Part shown: positions 7,479 through 13,101 of the stretch, in pieces
Position numbering within the stretch: position 1 is the first letter of the stretch
How the letters are laid out: each line of letters opens with the position of its first letter
Assembly (NCBI GenBank): GCA_027081375.1
Contig: JALWKR010000158.1
Location: forward strand, 1,984 to 15,084
From: Persephonella sp.
Lineage (GTDB): Bacteria; Aquificota; Aquificia; Aquificales; Hydrogenothermaceae
Reading direction: 5' to 3'
Length of the DNA: 13,101 bases
Notes under the pieces: model-generated
What the model saw: only the letters and a program-made list of their open reading frames with translations
Told to the model about the DNA's origin: nothing
Database searches by the model: none
Program-made: the position numbers and the translations under genes

Positions 7479-7678
7479 GCTGTCTGCTGCTCCTGAGGAT
7501 TTTCTTCAGATGTTGAAACTCCTGCTATTTTGTAAAGAGGACAGAAGTTTAAAATAGCTGTAAACATTAAAATAAACCCAAAAATCTCACCAATTACCCA
7601 AGCTCCACCTTTTTCTACACCGAGCCAGATAAAAATAGAACCTAAAATAACTCTTAAAATAGCGTCCCACCAAGCCAT
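7475..7678 (-). CDS. DUF2892 small membrane protein
   Basis: 67 residues with two membrane helices (about 5-20 and 26-45) in the DUF2892/YgaP-like transmembrane pattern: an amphipathic start with R9 (ILRVILGSIFIWLGV), then FGFILMFTAILNFCPLYKIAGVST. The NFCPLYKIAG ending is the family's hallmark. Function is unknown; in some proteins this module is joined to a rhodanese domain and sulfur handling, but there is none here. The tail (about 54-67) is polar and Gln/Glu-rich. A GGAGGG lies 7 bases before the ATG. The stop overlaps the ruvX start codon, so the two are translationally coupled, and 12 bases separate it from the coiled-coil gene upstream. Confidence 0.85.
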   Translation of the reverse strand: MAWWDAILRVILGSIFIWLGVEKGGAWVIGEIFGFILMFTAILNFCPLYKIAGVSTSEENPQEQQTA

Positions 7679-7690
7679 TTTGCTACCCTC

Positions 7691-8107
7691 CTACTTAAGA
7701 ATACCGAGTATTTTCAATAAAAACTCAAAACTTTCTTTATTTAGTAAAACCATAAGGACAATTAAAAAGTAAATTAACATTTTTATATTTTTTATCTCAC
7801 CTTTAACTTCTGCCCTTAGTGCTTCTATCTCTCCTTTTACTTCTTTTCTAAGGGCTTCTATCTCCCCTTTAAGTTCCTGTCTTACTGTCTCTATTTCCTG
7901 TCTAACAAGAAGAATATCTTCTTTTGTTGCAAGTTCTTTTCTAAGTTCCTCCCTAAGCTCTATCTTTCTCTTTTTTGTTTCTTCTACAACCTGATTGGAG
8001 AGCTCCTTTTCTACTTCATTTATAATCTCAACTACTTCTATCGCTGTTTCTTTTCCTAGTTTTTCAACTAACTTATCATAAAGCTTGGGAGGAATACTTA
8101 AATTCAT
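7691..8107 (-). CDS. Coiled-coil protein with C-terminal membrane anchor, DUF1640-like
   Basis: 138 residues. Residues 1-35 (IPPKLYDKLVEKLGKETAIEVVEIIN) look like a short helical head. Residues ~35-107 are a long, highly charged coiled coil, and one hydrophobic helix (about 108-125) near the C-terminus should anchor it to a membrane. The layout resembles the loosely defined DUF1640/CCDC90 class (coiled coil then terminal membrane helix), but this is not certain by eye. The rod ends in three near-identical 11-residue units (ELKGEIEALRK, EVKGEIEALRA, EVKGEIKNIKM), an 11-residue period rather than the usual 7. AAGGGG is 5 bases before the ATG. It lies 15 bases after leuC and 12 bases before the DUF2892 gene. 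Function unknown; the composition suggests oligomerisation at the membrane. Confidence 0.75.
   Translation of the reverse strand: MNLSIPPKLYDKLVEKLGKETAIEVVEIINEVEKELSNQVVEETKKRKIELREELRKELATKEDILLVRQEIETVRQELKGEIEALRKEVKGEIEALRAEVKGEIKNIKMLIYFLIVLMVLLNKESFEFLLKILGILK
7801..7899 (-). repeat. Three tandem 33-bp units coding the coiled-coil repeats
   Basis: Units at 7801-7833, 7834-7866 and 7867-7899 are imperfect copies of one 33-bp sequence. On the plus strand the first two share CTTCTATCTC near their ends and all begin CTTT. Each codes for 11 residues of the rod, so the repeat keeps the frame. Copies can change in number by slippage and lengthen or shorten the coil by 11 residues. Confidence 0.8.
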
Positions 8108-8122
8108 CAGAACCCCTTTTTA

Positions 8123-9409
8123 TTAAACTAATGCCTCAGCCTTTGTTCCAACAACCTCATCTGGATGAGCTATTCTCCCAAGTACTGCTGAAGCTGCTGC
8201 TACAGCTGGTCCTGCAAGGTAAACCTCACTCTTAGGATGTCCCATTCTTCCTGTGAAGTTTCTGTTGGATGTTGAAACGCAAACCTCTCCTTCAGCAAGG
8301 ATACCCATGTGTCCCCCAAGACATGGACCACAGGTAGAAGTGCTTATTAAACATCCTGCGTCTGCGAGGATTTCAAGAATACCTTCATGCATTGCCTGCT
8401 TATATGTTCTGTCAGATGCAGGGATTACAATACATCTAACATCTGGATGAACTTTTCTTCCTTTAAGTATCTGTGCAGCAATTCTTAGGTCTGTTATTCT
8501 TCCGTTTGTACAGGAACCAATGAATACCTGATTTATTGGTTTTCCTGCAACTTCTGAAACAGGTTTTACGTTAGATGGGAGATTTGGAGCTGCTACAACA
8601 GGCTCTATTTTTGAAGCATCAAACTCATACTCACAGCAGTATTTTGCGTCAGGATCAGCTTTTATCATTCTAAGTGGCTTTTTAGTTTTGTCTTTAAGCC
8701 ATTCTAAAACTTTTTCATCAGCTTCCATTATCGCATTTTTTCCACCTGCTTCAATTGCCATATTTGTTATTGTGAGTCTTTCTTCTACAGGAAGATCTTT
8801 AATAGCTTCTCCATGATATTCCATAGCTCTATATAAAGCACCATCAACCCCTATCTCTCCAATAACTGTGAGAACAAAATCTTTTCCGCCTACCCATCTT
8901 TGCCTTTTTCCGTAGAATGTAAATTTCATTGTTTCAGGTACTTTAAGCCACGTTTCACCTGTTGCAAATATATATGCAATATCTGTTGAACCTACTCCTG
9001 TTGAAAATGCTCCAAGAGCTCCGTATGTGCATGTATGAGAGTCAGCTCCCATTACCAAATCCCCAGGAGCGATAAATCCTTTTTCTGGAAGGATTGTATG
9101 CATAACTCCAGAGTCCTGTCCTTCAAAATAATTTTTAATTCCCATTTTTTTAGCAAAATCTCTGGAAATTTTTATCTGCTGAGCTGAAAGAATATCTTTT
9201 GGAGGGAAAAAGTGATCCATAACAAGTGCTATTTTTTCAGGGTCGTGAACTTTATCTATTCCATATTTTTCAAGCTGTCTTATTGCTAATGGTGCTGTGA
9301 TATCATTTGCTATAGCAAGATCTACTTTTACTGTAACTAGTTCACCTGGTTCTACAAAATCTTTTCCTGCATGTTCTGCAAGAATTTTTTCAGTTAATGT
9401 CATTCCCAT
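8123..9409 (-). CDS. leuC: 3-isopropylmalate dehydratase large subunit (LeuC / aconitase family)
   Basis: 428 residues; with a small subunit it isomerises 2-isopropylmalate to 3-isopropylmalate in leucine synthesis. The three [4Fe-4S] ligands are visible: C300 in IGSCTNGR and C360 and C363 in TCGPCLGGH. Other family marks are DHFFPP (65-70), QDSGVMH (98-104) and GADSHTCTYGALGAFSTGVGSTD (121-143). It belongs to the shorter prokaryotic/archaeal LeuC-HacA type and resembles Aquifex LeuC as I recall it; a role on homoaconitate cannot be ruled out by sequence alone. The small subunit gene leuD is not in the window. The start ATG follows AGGAGG 8 bases upstream; a second ATG two codons in is possible. 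Its own promoter is likely at 9459-9488. It is followed 15 bases later by the coiled-coil gene, so downstream genes may be transcribed with it. Confidence 0.93.
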   Translation of the reverse strand: MGMTLTEKILAEHAGKDFVEPGELVTVKVDLAIANDITAPLAIRQLEKYGIDKVHDPEKIALVMDHFFPPKDILSAQQIKISRDFAKKMGIKNYFEGQDSGVMHTILPEKGFIAPGDLVMGADSHTCTYGALGAFSTGVGSTDIAYIFATGETWLKVPETMKFTFYGKRQRWVGGKDFVLTVIGEIGVDGALYRAMEYHGEAIKDLPVEERLTITNMAIEAGGKNAIMEADEKVLEWLKDKTKKPLRMIKADPDAKYCCEYEFDASKIEPVVAAPNLPSNVKPVSEVAGKPINQVFIGSCTNGRITDLRIAAQILKGRKVHPDVRCIVIPASDRTYKQAMHEGILEILADAGCLISTSTCGPCLGGHMGILAEGEVCVSTSNRNFTGRMGHPKSEVYLAGPAVAAASAVLGRIAHPDEVVGTKAEALV

Positions 9410-9458
9410 TTATATATCCTCCTGAATAATTTTTCTAAGGTTTTGCAAAGACTATACT

Positions 9459-9488
9459 ATTATATGTTTAATATATTGATTATTCCAA
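9459..9488 (-). promoter_or_regulatory. Sigma70-type promoter for the leuC run
   Basis: Read on the minus strand: TTGGAA (9483-9488), an 18-base AT-rich spacer, then a perfect TATAAT (9459-9464). The transcript would start near 9452, leaving about 43 bases before the leuC ATG, too short for a leader-peptide attenuator or a T-box. It lies directly after the terminator of the preceding gene, as expected for the first promoter of a new transcription unit. Confidence 0.7.
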
Positions 9489-9550
9489 ATTTTGATTATG
9501 ATGATTTTAAGAGTTTTAAGAGAAGAATAACAGAAAAAGGAGAAAAATGA

Positions 9551-9577
9551 AAAAAGCCCCCTTTTTGGGGGCTTTTT
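9551..9577 (-). terminator. Intrinsic terminator after the nitric oxide reductase gene
   Basis: A perfect inverted repeat, AAAAAGCCCCC (9551-9561), 5-base loop, GGGGGCTTTTT (9567-9577). On the minus strand it gives an 11 bp stem whose 3' arm ends in a run of T, followed by more T-rich sequence. The stem starts 2 bases after the qNOR stop codon (9580-9582), separating that gene from leuC. The A/T symmetry would let it also work for the other strand, but no gene runs into it from that side. Confidence 0.9.
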
Positions 9578-9579
9578 CT

Positions 9580-11886
9580 TTACTGCTGAGCAGGAGTAGG
9601 TTCTGCTACAGGAACGGCTTTCTTTGAAAGATAGAGTTTGTATACTAGATCTACAAAGATAAGAACAGCCCCTGCAAGGATTAATGCATCAGGAATAATT
9701 CTTACCCACATCCAGAAACCAAGTCCTTCTAGAACTTCTCTAGTTCTAGCTGCCCAGTATCCGTAGTTATAAGCCCATTCCATCTGTTTTTCACCAATAA
9801 CAAGAACTGGTATAGCAAAAAGAACAATTCCTGCAGTTAATGTCCAGAATGCGAGAGTTGAAATCTTTTCATCCCAGTGGAGATTTTTAGCAGCAGCATT
9901 AGCTCTAGCTATAAAGTATAGGAACGCTATAGATATGTATCCAAATGCCCCAAGAAGTGCAATATGACCGTGAGCCATTCCAAAGTATGTTCCGTGCTCG
10001 TAGTAGTTAACAATTGGAAGGTTTATTAGCATTCCGTAAAATCCAGCTCCAAGCCAGTTTAAGAATGCTGAACCAGCAAGCCATAAGAAAGTCATTCTAA
10101 ATGGGAATGCCTTTCCAAGCTTTTTGATGTGGAGATACTCTTTAGTAGCTTCAATCATTAGGATAACAAGAGGTAATGGTTCAAGAGATGATAGTACTCC
10201 ACCCCAAGCAAGCCAGAACTCATTTTCTCCCATCCAGAAGTAGTGGTGACCAGTTCCAATAGTACCAGCAGCAACAATTAGGAATGCTTCGAAGAACATC
10301 ATAATAGTTGCAAATCTCGCACTAACAAGCCCTAAAGCAACAGTAATGAATGCTAATGTACCTGCAGCAAATAACTCAAAGGTGTTTTCAACCCACAGGT
10401 GAACAACCCACCATCTAAAGTAATCATCAATTGTAAAGTTTGGCATTATTTTGTGTAGAGGAGCCATTCCTGCAATATATAAAGTTGCTATAGCAAATGC
10501 TGACCATATCATCATTTGAAGTGGAGGAGTTACTTTTTCAGCCTGTCTTACTGTAAAGAACACTATCGCAAACCATATAACAAGTCCCACTACAAGACCA
10601 ATATCCCATAATCTACCTAGTTCCAAGAATTCTCTTCCTTCAGAACCAAGCCAGAACCATAAGCTATCAGGTAATAGTCCTAAAGCTCCTAGCCACATTC
10701 CTATTAAACCACCGCCACCAACTACAAGAAGTGCAATCCATAGAATATCTACAGCTACAGGGAATTTGAAATCTTTTCCACCAGATGCTAAAGGTGCAAC
10801 AAATAAACCTCCTGCTAACCATCCCATAGCAATCCATACAACTGCAAGGTTAAGGTGGAACTCTCTTGCAACGTTAAATGGGAATAAAGATTGTGGAACT
10901 ATCCAGTTGTGACTTGGATCAGCATATAGGTGAGCCATGTAACCACCCATAACCGTTTGTAGAACAAAGAATAAAGCTACAACTGGAACGTACTTTAAAA
11001 CTTTTTCTTGCATTGGAGTTAGTTTAAGAGAAATTGGAGTAGGAGTTTTTTCTTCTTCAAACTTCATAAAGTAGTCATAAAATGCCCACATTACTACGAT
11101 AGTTAACGTCCAGCAAGCCATAAATGCTACTAATGACCAGAATAAAGATGAGTAAGTTGCATCTAATCCAATAGCTGGTTCAGGAGGCCAGTTGTTTGTA
11201 TATGTTGGGTGTTCGTTGAGATTTTTAAATAATTCTTCTTTTGAACCTAAAGAAGAAATAACTATAGATTTTTCTTCAGGTGCAGCTCCAGGTCTAGGAG
11301 TTACAGCAACAAGAGTAGACCAGTCAATAAAGTCAGCTATTTTCTCAGCTTCTTGAGGTTTAATAATATTACCTACAAATGCATATGCTGGACTTCCTTC
11401 TACTAGGAACTTAACAATTCTTTCTTTAGCTTGCTCAAAAGCTTTTTCATGTTCAGGAGTAACTATAGTAACATCTGGTTTTAAAATAGATGTTTGTCTC
11501 ACATCTTTTGTTACAAGAAAATCAATCTGGCTTTTTTGCTCTTCAGTTAACTGTGAATATGCTTTTCCAAACTTCTCCTGAGCGTAGACATTTTGTAAAG
11601 CTACTATCTTTTCATGAAGCATCCAAGCTGTGTAATCAGGTCCCATATAAGCACCGTTTCCAAGAAGAGTTCCGTGATCCATAAGAACGTACTTCTGGAA
11701 GTAAGCTTTACCCTGTACTATGTCGTCATAGGTGTAAAGGGTTTTTGTACCTTTTACCTCCTTTGGAATAGGAGGTACATCTTTAATCTGTTTAACTGTC
11801 AGGAATGTAAATATCCCAACAGCTAAAATGGTGGATAGGACAAAGATTAAAAACCACTTTTTAGAAGTTGTATCTGGGAAACCCAT
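9580..11886 (-). CDS. norZ: Quinol-dependent nitric oxide reductase (qNOR, single subunit)
   Basis: 768 residues, the usual qNOR length. Reduces two NO to N2O with electrons from the quinol pool, in the inner membrane. After a first helix (about 11-31) a periplasmic domain (about 40-240) matches the NorC-like part of qNOR and lacks CXXCH haem attachment, as expected for the quinol type. The NorB-like core follows with 12-13 helices. Active-site residues present: H344 (FHLNLA, low-spin haem ligand), H496 and E500 in VVHLWVENTFELF, H547 and H548 in GTGHHYFWMG, E569 in SLEPLPL, and H639/H641 in MAHGHIALLG. The intact HLWVE and HH pair argue against a nitric oxide dismutase, in which these sites are altered. 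HLWVENTFE deviates from the more common HLWVEG(V/F)(W/F)E. A Shine-Dalgarno AGGGAGG lies 9 bases before the ATG. Last gene of its locus, 15 bases after the four-helix protein gene. Confidence 0.94.
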   Translation of the reverse strand: MGFPDTTSKKWFLIFVLSTILAVGIFTFLTVKQIKDVPPIPKEVKGTKTLYTYDDIVQGKAYFQKYVLMDHGTLLGNGAYMGPDYTAWMLHEKIVALQNVYAQEKFGKAYSQLTEEQKSQIDFLVTKDVRQTSILKPDVTIVTPEHEKAFEQAKERIVKFLVEGSPAYAFVGNIIKPQEAEKIADFIDWSTLVAVTPRPGAAPEEKSIVISSLGSKEELFKNLNEHPTYTNNWPPEPAIGLDATYSSLFWSLVAFMACWTLTIVVMWAFYDYFMKFEEEKTPTPISLKLTPMQEKVLKYVPVVALFFVLQTVMGGYMAHLYADPSHNWIVPQSLFPFNVAREFHLNLAVVWIAMGWLAGGLFVAPLASGGKDFKFPVAVDILWIALLVVGGGGLIGMWLGALGLLPDSLWFWLGSEGREFLELGRLWDIGLVVGLVIWFAIVFFTVRQAEKVTPPLQMMIWSAFAIATLYIAGMAPLHKIMPNFTIDDYFRWWVVHLWVENTFELFAAGTLAFITVALGLVSARFATIMMFFEAFLIVAAGTIGTGHHYFWMGENEFWLAWGGVLSSLEPLPLVILMIEATKEYLHIKKLGKAFPFRMTFLWLAGSAFLNWLGAGFYGMLINLPIVNYYEHGTYFGMAHGHIALLGAFGYISIAFLYFIARANAAAKNLHWDEKISTLAFWTLTAGIVLFAIPVLVIGEKQMEWAYNYGYWAARTREVLEGLGFWMWVRIIPDALILAGAVLIFVDLVYKLYLSKKAVPVAEPTPAQQ

Positions 11887-11901
11887 CTCCTAAAACCTCC
11901 C

Positions 11902-12309
11902 TTAGTTAGTTAAATAAACTCTAATTACATAAACAATTAGATAGGTGTAAAACATAATTGCGAAAAACTTCTTGTAGAGCCTTGCTTCACCTCCTTTGTA
12001 TATTAATGCTAAGGAATATACAAACAGGACAAGTATATATCCTGCTATCATCACTAAAACACTCTGTCCTATAGGATTCGCTGTAAGATCATCCATACCA
12101 GTCATTGTTAGAATAGATAAAAGTAATATTCCTGTTAAACCTGTTCCTGAGATAAATATTCCAACAAGTTTCAAATATTTTTTGGATATGTCTTCCTTCA
12201 ACATCTCTTCTTTTGCAAAAGTAAAAACAAAAAACAAACCTATAGATATAGCGTTGGAAATAACGTGAATTATGTAGGATAGTTTCCAGATCCAAGAACC
12301 TACTTCCAT
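11902..12309 (-). CDS. Four-helix membrane protein beside qNOR
   Basis: I do not recognise the family for certain. From the ATG at 12309 it has 135 residues and four membrane helices (about 6-30, 45-67, 82-104, 112-132) with a His (H15) in the first helix and LTG (58-60) in the second. The pattern recalls CopD/DUF2269-like four-helix proteins. A longer reading from 12420 is open, but its extra 37 residues overlap a better small gene in another frame, and AAGGGG sits 5 bases before the ATG at 12309, so I choose that start. The stop is 15 bases before the qNOR start, so the two are surely in one transcript. The next related protein is the one cut by the right edge: lengths after LTG are 75 and 76 residues. 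An accessory role for qNOR (assembly, haem or quinol access) is inference. Confidence 0.8.
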   Translation of the reverse strand: MEVGSWIWKLSYIIHVISNAISIGLFFVFTFAKEEMLKEDISKKYLKLVGIFISGTGLTGILLLSILTMTGMDDLTANPIGQSVLVMIAGYILVLFVYSLALIYKGGEARLYKKFFAIMFYTYLIVYVIRVYLTN

Positions 12310-12320
12310 GCTTGCCCCTT

Positions 12321-12446
12321 TTATTTTGTTATCATTTGTATTAGCGACAGTGCACATGGCACAGTCATCGCTCCAACAAAAACAATTAAAAAAGTAGCCA
12401 TAGCTAAAATGATTAACCATTGCTTTAAAGAGTAGTGTTTTATCAT
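12321..12446 (-). CDS. Small single-span membrane protein (41 residues)
   Basis: A short gene that ordinary length cut-offs miss. It encodes 41 residues: a basic start (MIKHYSLKQW), one hydrophobic helix (about 10-28, WLIILAMATFLIVFVGAM), then PCALSLIQMITK with one Cys (C31). AAGGAG lies 5 bases before the ATG (12444-12446), the best-placed ribosome site in this stretch, and the stop is 11 bases from the start of the four-helix protein gene. I know no family for it. Small one-helix subunits are common in haem-copper oxidase complexes (CcoQ-like), and since NOR belongs to that superfamily, a structural or assembly role with qNOR is a reasonable guess, not shown. The overlapping longer frame that begins at 12420 gives an amino-acid sequence with no such pattern and is probably a shadow. 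Confidence 0.65.
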   Translation of the reverse strand: MIKHYSLKQWLIILAMATFLIVFVGAMTVPCALSLIQMITK

Positions 12447-12463
12447 CTTTGCTCCTTTTTGAA

Positions 12464-12469
12464 TGTATA
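12464..12469 (-). promoter_or_regulatory. Possible -10 element for the microprotein-qNOR genes
   Basis: TATACA on the minus strand lies about 30 bases from the centre of the palindrome at 12490-12503. A start near 12456 would put the palindrome centre about 40 bases upstream, close to the -41.5 spacing of class II FNR-type activation. Against it, that transcript would start at the ribosome binding site of the small gene, leaving almost no leader. Confidence 0.3.
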
Positions 12470-12489
12470 TTTGCTAAGCCTTTACTTCA

Positions 12490-12503
12490 TTGACTTGTAT
12501 CAA
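12490..12503. promoter_or_regulatory. CRP/FNR/NNR-type operator
   Basis: TTGAC-TTGT-ATCAA on the plus strand (TTGAT-ACAA-GTCAA on the minus strand). Both half-sites fit TTGAY-N4-RTCAA, the consensus for FNR, DNR and NnrR regulators, which respond to oxygen or NO. It overlaps the cupin stop codon (12500-12502) and lies 44 bases before the small membrane protein gene. The position upstream of qNOR genes supports function; no regulator gene is in the window. Confidence 0.65.
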
Positions 12504-12832
12504 AGCTTTATTTTCTGCTGTGGATTAGGGGATATTACAGCCTGAACAATCATATCCTCTAATGCTTCAAAACCATGAGGTTCATTCGATTCATAAAAAA
12601 GACTTTCTTCCTGATTTAATATCTCACTATTTTCTTCAGAACCAACAAAAAATCTTCCTTTACCAGAAAGGACTGTAACAAACACTTCTGATTTAGAAAC
12701 ATGAAGAGGTATTTTCTGCCCTTTTTTTAAATAAAAGTGGACTACCACCATATTTTCTGTTGAGATAATTTTCTCTGAGTATGGTTTCTCAGGATTAAAC
12801 TTTTCTGATACAGGGTAAATTTTTATTCCCAT
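12500..12832 (-). CDS. Small cupin-domain protein
   Basis: 110 residues, a single cupin barrel without signal peptide or membrane segment. Residues 38-60 follow cupin motif 1 (G38, P42, H44, E49 and G57/G59 in GQKIPLHVSKSEVF and following). The second His of the HxH pair is Ser46, so the metal site is reduced. Motif 2 is NEPHGFEAL (83-91) with H86. Remaining candidate ligands are H44, E49 and H86, enough for a metal, but this is inference. Cupins of this size occur in denitrification loci, for example near nor genes, without a settled function. The ATG follows GGAGGAG, and the preceding gene ends 9 bases upstream, its stop codon within the ribosome site; the two are probably coupled. After it come 53 bases with an FNR-type operator, then the small membrane protein gene. 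Confidence 0.85.
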   Translation of the reverse strand: MGIKIYPVSEKFNPEKPYSEKIISTENMVVVHFYLKKGQKIPLHVSKSEVFVTVLSGKGRFFVGSEENSEILNQEESLFYESNEPHGFEALEDMIVQAVISPNPQQKIKL

Positions 12833-12841
12833 TTTCTCCTC

Positions 12842-13101
12842 CTACAGAATAAACATCAATTTAGCAAGTATGATTACAGTAAAAGCTAAGACAAATGCAA
12901 ATATATGGATATAATCAAAAATTTTGCTGTCTGATTTTCCTCTTATAAAGAGAATGATAGCTGTTACAACTCCAAGCAAAATAAGAATAGCCAGAGAAAC
13001 TTTTAGAAGTAACAGTTTTGCAAATGTAGTGGATAGGTCAAGGGTCTTTACATGAAAATGAAACATATAAAAGCCAGTTAGATATAAAATAAGAACAAAA
13101 A
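12842..13101 (-). CDS. Membrane protein, N-terminus beyond the window edge
   Basis: The reading frame is open to the right edge: 85 residues are visible (FVLILYLTGFYMFHF...), so the ATG at 13066 need not be the start. That ATG also lacks a ribosome binding site, and the helix LILYLTGFYMF is cut if it is used, so the gene almost certainly begins outside the window. Visible helices: about 1-15, 29-53 and 60-84. From its LTG motif to the end it is 76 residues, against 75 in the four-helix protein next to qNOR, with a basic loop (FIRGKSDSK versus IYKGGEAR) at the same distance, so the two are probably related. The stop TAG merges into the ribosome binding site of the cupin gene, so they are cotranscribed. 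Function unknown. Confidence 0.75.
   Translation of the reverse strand, partial: FVLILYLTGFYMFHFHVKTLDLSTTFAKLLLLKVSLAILILLGVVTAIILFIRGKSDSKIFDYIHIFAFVLAFTVIILAKLMFIL

Noticed and set aside
9476..9499. Two TTGATTAT direct copies upstream of leuC, as possible FNR half-sites
   Set aside because: Neither has a matching ATCAA arm 4 bases away; TTGAT alone is common in AT-rich DNA.
9729..9749. CTAGAAC...GTTCTAG inverted repeat inside the 3' part of the qNOR gene
   Set aside because: Only 7 bp with a 7-base loop, inside conserved coding sequence, with no T-run; probably chance.
9580..11886. Nitric oxide dismutase (Nod) instead of NO reductase
   Set aside because: The HLWVE, GHH and SLEPLP residues expected of a reductase are intact; dismutases change active-site ligands.
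12089..12295. 68-codon minus-strand open frame and a 90-codon plus-strand open frame over the four-helix gene
   Set aside because: Both overlap a frame with clear membrane-protein pattern and a ribosome site, and neither has these; shadows.
12310..12420. N-terminal extension (37 residues) of the four-helix protein
   Set aside because: It precedes the well-placed AAGGGG and ATG at 12309, has no ribosome binding site at 12420, and overlaps the better 41-residue gene in another frame.
1..13101. CRISPR arrays, tRNA or rRNA genes, insertion sequences, prophage genes
   Set aside because: No regularly spaced repeats, no cloverleaf or rRNA sequence that I can recognise, no transposase or phage motifs in any open frame.

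Overview
The window is AT-rich, gene-dense bacterial DNA. The proteins are rich in Lys, Glu and Ile and spacing is tight. The gene set is a LeuC-type dehydratase of the form I associate with Aquifex, an LptF/G permease (so a Gram-negative envelope) and a quinol nitric oxide reductase. Together these suggest a thermophilic member of the Aquificota, perhaps Hydrogenothermaceae (Sulfurihydrogenibium/Persephonella-like). The taxonomic call is inference from recalled family resemblance, not a search.

Layout. (1) 1-248: AT-rich leader with no convincing gene. (2) 249-5051, plus strand: a tight run of hisS, a QueD/PTPS-family gene with an altered active site, amt (ammonium channel), a YmdB-type phosphodiesterase, and a degenerate-EAL plus HDOD protein. 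(3) 5043-9409, minus strand: leuC, a coiled-coil membrane-anchored protein, a DUF2892 protein, ruvX, mltG and an LptF/G permease, read in that order from a good promoter at 9459-9488. The last four genes overlap by 4-8 bp. The two runs meet tail to tail and overlap by 9 bp at 5043-5051. (4) 9551-9577: a strong hairpin terminator just after the nitric oxide reductase stop codon. (5) 9580-13101, minus strand: a nitric oxide detoxification or denitrification locus. In transcription order it holds a membrane protein cut by the window edge, a cupin, a hidden 41-residue single-span membrane protein, a four-helix membrane protein, and a full-length quinol-dependent nitric oxide reductase (qNOR).

The most interesting part is the nor locus. 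An almost perfect CRP/FNR/NNR-type palindrome (TTGAC-N4-ATCAA, 12490-12503) sits at the cupin/microprotein junction, where an NO- or oxygen-responsive regulator could control the genes leading to qNOR. The cut-off membrane protein at the right edge and the four-helix protein next to qNOR look like members of one family: from a shared LTG motif to the C-terminus they are 76 and 75 residues, with the cytosolic loop in the same place. A qNOR accompanied by two related small membrane proteins, a microprotein and a cupin is a candidate undescribed accessory module. The second notable point is the PTPS-family protein, whose catalytic Cys is absent and which has Glu in the motif, as in PTPS-III enzymes that bypass FolB in folate synthesis.
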